A DNA stretch of 20,165 nucleotides, taken from contig DATCSE010000488.1 of the NCBI GenBank assembly GCA_036568605.1, forward strand, positions 1-20,165, written 5' to 3'. Below are positions 15,196 through 20,165 of the stretch, piece by piece. Position numbers and translations under genes: made by a program. Each line of letters starts with the position of its first letter. Position 1 is the first letter of the stretch. The DNA is from DATCSE01 sp036568605. Its GTDB lineage: Bacteria > Pseudomonadota > Gammaproteobacteria > Burkholderiales > Burkholderiaceae_C. The notes beneath the pieces were generated by a model. It was given only the letters and a program-made list of their open reading frames with translations. It searched no databases and was not told the origin of the DNA.

Positions 15196-15848
15196 CGGCG
15201 CTCCTCCCCTTGCGCCGCGGCCGCCGTCGGGCCGTGCGCGATGATCTCGGTCTCGTCGAGCTCGTCCACGCCTTCCACGTGGCCGTGGTCATGGTGCGGC
15301 AGCTCGCCGCGCCGCACGAAGCGCCAGAACACCTGCAGGAAGCGGAAGCACATCAGGTACGAGCCCAGCGGCACGCACGAGTAGGCGATCCAGGTCGGAA
15401 TCTCGAGGTCGGGCGAGGTGGGCCCCTCGGGCACGTCGCCCACGTCCATGTGCAGCCAGTCGTGCACGAACGCGTAGTGGAAGCCGTTCTCCCAGACGAA
15501 GCGCGCACCCAGCGTGCCGACCACAGCGGTGAACAGCGCGCCGGCGAGCAGCCCGAACATCACGAGGTACTTGGCCTGCTGCGGCTTCAGCGCGCGCACC
15601 AGCACGTCCACGCCGACGTGCGTGCCGTGCCGCACGCCGTAGGCCGCGCCGAACTTGGCCATCCACACGAACATGTAGATGCACAGCTCCTGCGCCCAGC
15701 TGACGTTGATGCGCACCGTGTAGTCCTGCACCCACGGGATGCCGGAGGCGAAGCGGTGCAGCACCGCGAGGAAGATCACGAAGGTCGCGGCGCCCATCAG
15801 GAACGTGATGAGCCACTCCTCCAGGTGATCGAGGATGCGGTTGAACAA
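15192..15848 (-). CDS. dctQ: TRAP C4-dicarboxylate transporter, small permease DctQ
   Basis: This is the small membrane subunit that pairs with DctM. It has 218 residues with four predicted membrane helices: about 12-32, 50-72, 90-112 and 150-175. The motif SWAQELCIYMFVWMAKFGAAYGVRHGTHVGVD is the DctQ signature. Two features are slightly unusual: an extended loop between helices 3 and 4 (HDWLHMDVGDVPEGPTSPDLEIP), and a C-terminal tail of about 40 residues rich in His, Asp and Glu (HHDHGHVEGVDELDETE). The start is TTG 15848, supported by AAGGAG at 15856-15861. It overlaps dctM by 4 nt and follows dctP after an 89-nt gap containing a strong hairpin. Confidence 0.92.
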   Translation of the reverse strand: MFNRILDHLEEWLITFLMGAATFVIFLAVLHRFASGIPWVQDYTVRINVSWAQELCIYMFVWMAKFGAAYGVRHGTHVGVDVLVRALKPQQAKYLVMFGLLAGALFTAVVGTLGARFVWENGFHYAFVHDWLHMDVGDVPEGPTSPDLEIPTWIAYSCVPLGSYLMCFRFLQVFWRFVRRGELPHHDHGHVEGVDELDETEIIAHGPTAAAAQGEERR

Positions 15849-15855
15849 GGCGGAT

Positions 15856-15861
15856 CTCCTT
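15856..15861 (-). promoter_or_regulatory. Ribosome-binding site that fixes the TTG start of dctQ
   Basis: AAGGAG on the minus strand lies 7 nt before the TTG at 15846-15848. The protein from this codon begins MFNRILDHLEEW, as expected for DctQ, and no ATG is better placed. A rare start codon can lower DctQ output relative to DctP. Confidence 0.75.
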
Positions 15862-15908
15862 GTCGTTGTTGTTGTAGCGGCGGGGGCACTCGCTGGCCCT
15901 CACCCCAG

Positions 15909-15929
15909 CCCTCTCCCAGAGGGAGAGGG
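15909..15929. terminator. GC-rich hairpin between dctP and dctQ
   Basis: CCCTCTCCC-AGA-GGGAGAGGG is a perfect 9-bp stem with a 3-nt loop, preceded on the plus strand by CCCTCACCCCAGC. Elements beginning CCTCACCCC..CCCTCTCCC are common dispersed repeats in Proteobacteria (general knowledge). It sits 8 nt after the dctP stop in the direction of transcription and lacks a T-run. It is therefore more likely an attenuator or 3'-end stabiliser that lets the receptor be made in excess of the permease than a full terminator (inference). Confidence 0.7.
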
Positions 15930-15937
15930 GGTTCTCG

Positions 15938-16960
15938 TTACTTCGGGGCGACGAAGCCGGCGGCCTTGTAGACGGCGGCGACCGTGTCCTTGCCGACGCG
16001 TGACTCCATCTCCTTGTGCACCGGCATCAGCGCGCGCATCCATTCGAGCTTTTCGTCCGGCGTCAGCGTGTAGATCGTGGTCTTGCCGCTGGCGCGCATC
16101 TTCTCGAGGTCCTCGGTGTTCTCCTTCTCGGCCATCTCGTTCGCGAACTTGGTCGCGTCCTTCAGCGCGGCCTCGAGCTGCGTGCGGATGTCGGCCGGCA
16201 GGCCGTCCCAGAACTTCTTGTTGACGATCACCGCATAGGCCAGGTGGCCGTGGTTCGAGATCGTCGTGTGCTTCTGCACCTCGTAGGTCTTCTGCGTGTA
16301 GAAGTTCGACGGCACGCCTTCGCAGCCGTCGACCACGCCCGATTGCAGCGCCTGGTACAGCTCGGAGAACGCCATCACCTGCGGGATCGCGCCGAGCGCG
16401 CGCATCTCGGCGTCCAGCACCTTGCTCGACTGGATCCGCATCTTCAGGCCCTTGAAGTCCGCCACTTTGTGCAGCGGCTTGTTGGCGCTCATGATGTGGA
16501 AGCCGTTGTCCCAGTACGCGAGGCCCTTGACGCCCTTGGGCTCGAGCTTCTTGAAGAGATCCGCGCCGACCGGCCCGTCGGTCACCGCGCGGAACGCGGC
16601 CTGGTCCTTGAAGATGAACGGCAGGTCGAAGACCTCGAATTCCTTGACGCCCAGCGGCCCGAACTTCGCGAGCGAGGGCGCGAGCATCTGCACCGAGCCG
16701 AGCTGCAGCGCCTCCATCTCTTCCTTGTCCTTGTAGAGCTGGCTGTTCGGGTAGACCTCGACCTTGACCTTGCCGCCGGTGTTCTTCTCGGCCAGCTCCT
16801 TGAAGCGCTGCGCACCGTTGCCCTTGGGCGTGTCGGGCGCGACGACGTGGCTGAACTTGATGACGATGGGCGCCTGGGCGCGCACGATGGCGGGCATCGC
16901 GAGCGTGGTCGCGGCGGCGGCTGCGGCGGTCAGCACCTGGCGGCGGGTAGGCTGGGTCAT
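15938..16960 (-). CDS. dctP: TRAP C4-dicarboxylate periplasmic receptor DctP
   Basis: This is the periplasmic receptor that binds succinate, fumarate or malate and delivers it to DctQM. It has 340 residues. A twin-arginine signal (MTQPTRRQVLTAAAAAATTLAMPAIVRAQA) ends near residue 30, suggesting Tat export. The mature part closely follows Rhodobacter DctP as I recall it: IVIKFSHVVAPDTPKG, VEVYPNSQLYKDKEEMEALQLG, QMLAPSLAKF, FDLPF, GLAYWDNG, GLKMRIQSSKVLDAEMRALGA, VMAFSELYQALQSGVVDG and SNHGHLAYAVIVN. Arg175 is the arginine that pairs with a substrate carboxylate in the family. The stretch after VVDG reads CEGVPSN where many homologues have ENxWSN, which could alter the ligand range. AGGAGA precedes the ATG at about 8 nt. 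The gene is divergent from dctS, as in the Rhodobacter dct locus. Confidence 0.94.
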   Translation of the reverse strand: MTQPTRRQVLTAAAAAATTLAMPAIVRAQAPIVIKFSHVVAPDTPKGNGAQRFKELAEKNTGGKVKVEVYPNSQLYKDKEEMEALQLGSVQMLAPSLAKFGPLGVKEFEVFDLPFIFKDQAAFRAVTDGPVGADLFKKLEPKGVKGLAYWDNGFHIMSANKPLHKVADFKGLKMRIQSSKVLDAEMRALGAIPQVMAFSELYQALQSGVVDGCEGVPSNFYTQKTYEVQKHTTISNHGHLAYAVIVNKKFWDGLPADIRTQLEAALKDATKFANEMAEKENTEDLEKMRASGKTTIYTLTPDEKLEWMRALMPVHKEMESRVGKDTVAAVYKAAGFVAPK

Positions 16961-17128
16961 GTCGTCTTGTCTCCTGCGAGAGGGTTGTCGGCCGCGGGCG
17001 CGGGCCTGTCGTGGGCGGCGATTCTGCGTTTCGGCCCTGGTGCCGGGTAGTTGTGGACTTCCACATTTCGTGCGCCGCGGCCCCGGCGTGGTGCGTCCGG
17101 GGCCCGGCGCTGAGCCTAGACTGCTCGC
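16961..17128. promoter_or_regulatory. Divergent dctP-dctS control region with TGTGGA-CT-TCCACA dyad
   Basis: This 168-bp region must hold both promoters. TGTGGA (17052-17057) is inverted as TCCACA (17060-17065) around CT, a perfect 6-2-6 dyad about 92 bp upstream of the dctP ATG and 64 bp before the dctS ATG. It is the clearest candidate for the binding site of the FixJ-type regulator encoded downstream. The rest of the region is GC-rich, and I could not assign promoter boxes with confidence. Confidence 0.5.
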
Positions 17129-19204
17129 ATGCCGCCTGCGCCGTCCCCCGCTTCGCCATCAGCGCAGTCCGCACAGGCCGACCGTCTGAGTGCGCCGCCG
17201 CGCCCGGCGTTCGCGCTGCCGCCGCGGCCGGCGCTGCGGCGTGGCGTGTGGGCGCTGCCGCTGGTGATCTCGCTGCTGTTCGTCGCCGCGGCGCTGCTGT
17301 GGCTGCGCCACAGCGAACAGGCCGACCTCGAACAGCAGCGCCAGGACCTGATCACCGACGCGCTGTCGCTGGAGGCGCAGATCAGCGGGAACATCGAGCG
17401 CGAATCGCTGCAGCTCGCCGATCTCGCGCGGCGCCTGCCGCCGGGCACGACGCCCGCGGCGTTCGTCACGCTGCCGGACGTGCAGCGCGGATTGCAGCGA
17501 TTCTGGGTCAGCATCACCTGGCTGGACGCTACGAACCGCATCGTCGCGCACCTGCCCGAGCAGGCGCCGCGGCCCGACGCTGCGCAGATCGCCGCCGGCA
17601 CCGCGTCGCCGTCGAGCGTCGCGCCCGGCGTGAGCCGCGGCAGCAGCGGCGCCGGCAGCGGCCTGACCGCGCACCTCGCGGCGAACATCCCGGGCGGCGG
17701 GTCGCTGGTCGCGCGTTATTCGCCGACCGCGATGCTGCGCCAGAACGTGCCGTGGTGGCTGACCCGCAAGTACGACGTGCGCCTGGTCGACAGCTTCGAT
17801 GACGTGATCGCCAGCACCACCGATGGCGCCGACGACGCGGGCGACCGCGCCTCGCACCGCATCGACATGTCGGCCACGCTGGGCGATGCGGCGCTCGAGC
17901 TGATCGCGCGCGACCGCATCGCGCCGTGGTACCGCGGGCTGCCGGTCACGATGGTGGCGGGCTTCGTCGTGCTGATCGGTGCGATCACCTGGCTGCTGCG
18001 CCGTCAGGTGCGCGGGGTCGCGCGGGCCGAAGCGGCCTGGCGCACCGAGGCGGCGTGGCGCAGCGCGATGGAAGATTCGCTGACCGTGGCCCTGCGCGCC
18101 CGCGACCTGCACGGCCGCCTGGTCTACGTGAACCGCACGCTGGCCGAGATGATCGGCTACGCGCCCGAGGAGCTGGTCGGGCTGATGCCGCCGATGCCGT
18201 ACTGGCCGACCGACTCCATCGGCGAGATCATGCAGCGGCACCAGCGCAACTTGGCCGGGCAGGCGCCGCGCGAAGGCTACGAGGCGCGCTGGCGGCACCG
18301 CGACGGGCGGATCCTGGACGTGATGGTGTTCGAGGCGCCGCTGGTGGACGCGAGCGGCACGCACATCGGCTGGATGGGTTCGATCCTCGACATCACCGCG
18401 CGCAAGGGCCTGGAGGAGCGCGAGCGCCGCCACGCCGAGGCGATGGCGCACCACGCGCGGCTGACGATGCTGGGCGAGATCGCCGCGACGCTGGCGCACG
18501 AGCTGAACCAGCCGCTGACCGCGATCTCGAGCTACAACGCCGGCGTCGTCAACTCGCTGCAGCGTGCCGGGGCGACCACCGATCCGGTCGTGCTGGGCGC
18601 ACTGCGCCGGCTCGGCGAGCAGGCCGCGCATGCCGGGCGCATCGTGCAGCGCATCCGCGAGTTCCTGACGCGCCGCGAGCCGCAGCTCGAGGCTTGCGCG
18701 CCGGGCGCAATCGTCGAGGGCGCGGTCGCGCTGCTGCGCCGCGAGCTCGAACGCCGCGGCATCGTGCTGCGGCTCGCGCTGGATCCGCGGCTGCCGGCGA
18801 TCGTCGCCGATGCGGTGCTGGTCGAGCAGGTCGTGATCAACCTGGTGCGCAACGCGAGCGATGCGCTCGCCGAGCGCGGCGAGGCCGATGGCGCGTCCGG
18901 CGAGCGGCACATCGACGTGCGCGGCAGCATCAGCGCCGACGCGCGCTTCGTGCGGCTGGACGTGAGCGACAACGGCCCCGGCCTGCAAGGACGGCGCATC
19001 GAGACGCTGTGCGCCCCGTTCTACTCGACCAAGGCCGACGGCATGGGCATGGGGCTCGCGATCTGCCGCTCGATCCTCGAGGCGCACCAGGGCGTGCTCG
19101 ACGCGAGCGAGGCGCCGGGCGGCGGCGCCTGCTTCTCGATCAGCCTGCCGGTGCGGCTCGCGTCCGACACGAACCCGAAGGAGGAAGAGGCCGATGTCGC
19201 CTGA
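17129..19204 (+). CDS. dctS: C4-dicarboxylate sensor histidine kinase DctS
   Basis: This is a 691-residue membrane kinase. A Pro/Ala-rich cytoplasmic tail (1-38) precedes the first membrane helix (about 41-61: WALPLVISLLFVAAALLWL), a periplasmic sensor of about 205 residues, a second helix (about 272-290), a PAS domain (about 310-430, ending LDITARKGLEERERRH) and the kinase core. His457 lies in the H-box IAATLAHELNQPLTAI, the N-box has Asn575 (NLVRNASDAL), and the G-boxes are DNGPGL (Asp614) and GMGMGLAIC. In Rhodobacter, DctS phosphorylates DctR in response to external C4-dicarboxylates and activates dctPQM (established knowledge). The same role here is inferred from the divergent dctP. Its end overlaps dctR by 11 nt. 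Confidence 0.92.
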   Translation: MPPAPSPASPSAQSAQADRLSAPPRPAFALPPRPALRRGVWALPLVISLLFVAAALLWLRHSEQADLEQQRQDLITDALSLEAQISGNIERESLQLADLARRLPPGTTPAAFVTLPDVQRGLQRFWVSITWLDATNRIVAHLPEQAPRPDAAQIAAGTASPSSVAPGVSRGSSGAGSGLTAHLAANIPGGGSLVARYSPTAMLRQNVPWWLTRKYDVRLVDSFDDVIASTTDGADDAGDRASHRIDMSATLGDAALELIARDRIAPWYRGLPVTMVAGFVVLIGAITWLLRRQVRGVARAEAAWRTEAAWRSAMEDSLTVALRARDLHGRLVYVNRTLAEMIGYAPEELVGLMPPMPYWPTDSIGEIMQRHQRNLAGQAPREGYEARWRHRDGRILDVMVFEAPLVDASGTHIGWMGSILDITARKGLEERERRHAEAMAHHARLTMLGEIAATLAHELNQPLTAISSYNAGVVNSLQRAGATTDPVVLGALRRLGEQAAHAGRIVQRIREFLTRREPQLEACAPGAIVEGAVALLRRELERRGIVLRLALDPRLPAIVADAVLVEQVVINLVRNASDALAERGEADGASGERHIDVRGSISADARFVRLDVSDNGPGLQGRRIETLCAPFYSTKADGMGMGLAICRSILEAHQGVLDASEAPGGGACFSISLPVRLASDTNPKEEEADVA

Positions 19205-19829
19205 CGACGACGATGCCCCCGGCGTCGTGTACCTGCTCGACGACGAGGCCGCGGTGCGCGATGCGCTCGCGTTCCTGCTGACCTCGCGCGGCATGACCGT
19301 GCGCGCGTTCGCGAGCGGGCCTGAGCTGCTGGCTGCCGTCGATGCCGAAGTTTCGGCATCGGCGCGGCCGCTGACCGGCGTCTTCCTGCTCGACATGCGG
19401 ATGGAGCCGATGTCGGGCTTCGCGGTGCACGAGGCGCTGATGGCACGGCGGCTGCGCAACCCGGTGCTGTTCCTCTCGGCGCACGGCGACATCCCGATGG
19501 CCGTCGAGGCGCTGAAAAAAGGCGCCTTCGACTTCCTCGAGAAGCCGTACAGCGACAACGCGCTGGCCGACCGCGTCGAGCAGGCTGTGCGCATCGACGC
19601 CACGATGCACCGCCACGACGCCCGCGCCGCCGAGCGCGATGCGCGGCTCGCGAGCCTGACCGAGCGCGAGCACGAGGTGATGCAGCGTGTCGCCGCCGGC
19701 AAGCTGAACAAGGTGATCGCCGACGAGCTGCACGTCTCGGTGCGCACCGTCGAAGTCCACCGGGCGCGCGTCTACGCGAAGCTGGGCGTGCGCTCGGCGG
19801 CGGAGGTGGCGACCTTGCTGGCGGGGTAG
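19194..19829 (+). CDS. dctR: FixJ/LuxR-type response regulator DctR
   Basis: This 211-residue response regulator has a receiver domain (about 11-130: VVYLLDDEAAVRDAL, phosphoacceptor Asp67 in FLLDMRM, Ser95 in LFLSAHGDIP, Lys117 in FLEKPY) and a C-terminal LuxR-type helix-turn-helix (about 150-208: LTEREHEVMQRVAAGKLNKVIADELHVSVRTVEVHRARVYAKLGV). AAGGAGG at 19178-19184, inside the 3' end of dctS, lies 9 nt before the ATG, and the genes overlap by 11 nt, so the two are probably coupled. It likely activates dctPQM from the divergent region. It converges on an acyltransferase gene with a 33-nt gap. Confidence 0.93.
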   Translation: MSPDDDDAPGVVYLLDDEAAVRDALAFLLTSRGMTVRAFASGPELLAAVDAEVSASARPLTGVFLLDMRMEPMSGFAVHEALMARRLRNPVLFLSAHGDIPMAVEALKKGAFDFLEKPYSDNALADRVEQAVRIDATMHRHDARAAERDARLASLTEREHEVMQRVAAGKLNKVIADELHVSVRTVEVHRARVYAKLGVRSAAEVATLLAG

Positions 19830-19862
19830 TTCAGCGCCGCAATTCGAGCCGAACGCGGCAGG

Positions 19863-20165
19863 TCATGCTGCGCTCGTGGCCGCCGCGCTCGAGCGCGGCC
19901 GGAAGCGATCCCTCAGGCGCAACGCGCGCCGCTCGAGATACGCATAGCTGAGTGCGGCCAGCAAGATCGAGATGCCCAGCGACGCGCCGAACATCAGCCA
20001 CGCCGCATCGGCCAGGCCCAGCCGCTGCAGCACGCGCTGCACGATGTCGATCGACGGCATGTGCAGCAGGTAGACCCCATAGCTGACGAGCCCGAGCAGC
20101 GCGAGCGGCCGCCACTCGAGCGCGCGCGTCACGACGGCCTGCGGATGCAGCACGATCCCGGCGAG
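19863..20165 (-). CDS. Acyltransferase-3 (OafA/YrhL-like) membrane protein, C-terminal part only
   Basis: About 100 C-terminal codons are open to the window edge; the start lies beyond 20165. The visible sequence (LEWRPLALLGLVSYGVYLLHMPSIDIVQRVL...LMFGASLGISILLAALSYAYLERRALRLRDRF) contains the SYGVYLLH segment and the final YAYLERRAL-type helix end typical of acyltransferase-3 proteins, which O-acylate surface sugars or other extracytoplasmic acceptors. Two membrane helices are evident, followed by a basic cytoplasmic tail. The acceptor cannot be predicted from this fragment. Confidence 0.82.
   Translation of the reverse strand, partial: LAGIVLHPQAVVTRALEWRPLALLGLVSYGVYLLHMPSIDIVQRVLQRLGLADAAWLMFGASLGISILLAALSYAYLERRALRLRDRFRPRSSAAATSAA

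Noticed and set aside
13342..15384. A 680-codon plus-strand frame across dctM and the convergent region
   Set aside because: It is antisense to DctM, which has unmistakable transporter motifs; the translation is His/Asp/Arg-rich shadow sequence.
13873..16960. TRAP transporter as the uronate importer for the neighbouring manD-uxuB operon
   Set aside because: The receptor resembles DctP and the locus has a divergent DctS/DctR pair, so C4-dicarboxylates are more likely. The operons are convergent, with a hairpin block between them.
17159..19747. An 862-codon minus-strand frame opposite dctS and dctR
   Set aside because: Low-complexity translation without family motifs; the plus-strand genes have complete kinase and receiver signatures and proper coupling.

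Overview
The window is very GC-rich, densely coded DNA. Protein families and layout suggest a betaproteobacterium of the order Burkholderiales: a Bug-type solute receptor, TRAP transport with a divergent DctS/DctR pair, and scattered 'CTTCGACA..GCTC' inverted repeats. The taxonomic placement is inference from gene content. I see no rRNA, tRNA, CRISPR array, transposase or phage gene.

Region 1 (1-4315) is a three-gene minus-strand unit. It runs from a FAD-dependent D-amino-acid dehydrogenase closely resembling D-arginine dehydrogenase DauA, through a Bug/TctC-type periplasmic receptor, to an amidase-signature hydrolase cut by the window edge. A divergent XRE-cupin regulator lies beside it, and a compact array of GAGAAT/ATTCTC boxes, including a perfect 18-bp palindrome, sits between the two. 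The likely theme is uptake and oxidation of an amino-acid-like or amide substrate. The dehydrogenase appears to have lost the residue that recognises arginine.

Region 2 (4316-8999) holds a convergent repeat, a Tat-exported dienelactone-hydrolase-family protein (minus) and a 1118-residue SAM / class III cyclase-like / AAA ATPase / TPR protein (plus). Its cyclase domain lacks several catalytic residues, so it is probably a pseudocyclase sensor or regulator.

Region 3 (9000-13657) is a plus-strand hexuronate operon: a GntR/FCD repressor with a strong paired operator, D-mannonate dehydratase (manD), fructuronate reductase (uxuB) and an Ldh2-family NAD(P) oxidoreductase. UxuB and ManD would convert D-fructuronate to D-mannonate and then to 2-keto-3-deoxy-D-gluconate. 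The uronate isomerase and KDG kinase/aldolase are not in the window.

Region 4 (13658-13872) is a convergent intergenic stretch packed with hairpins.

Region 5 (13873-19829) is a C4-dicarboxylate TRAP transporter, dctP-dctQ-dctM (minus), with its divergent two-component system dctS-dctR (plus). This is the arrangement known for the Rhodobacter Dct system. A strong GC-rich hairpin separates dctP from dctQM. The window ends in the C-terminal part of an acyltransferase-3 membrane protein (minus).
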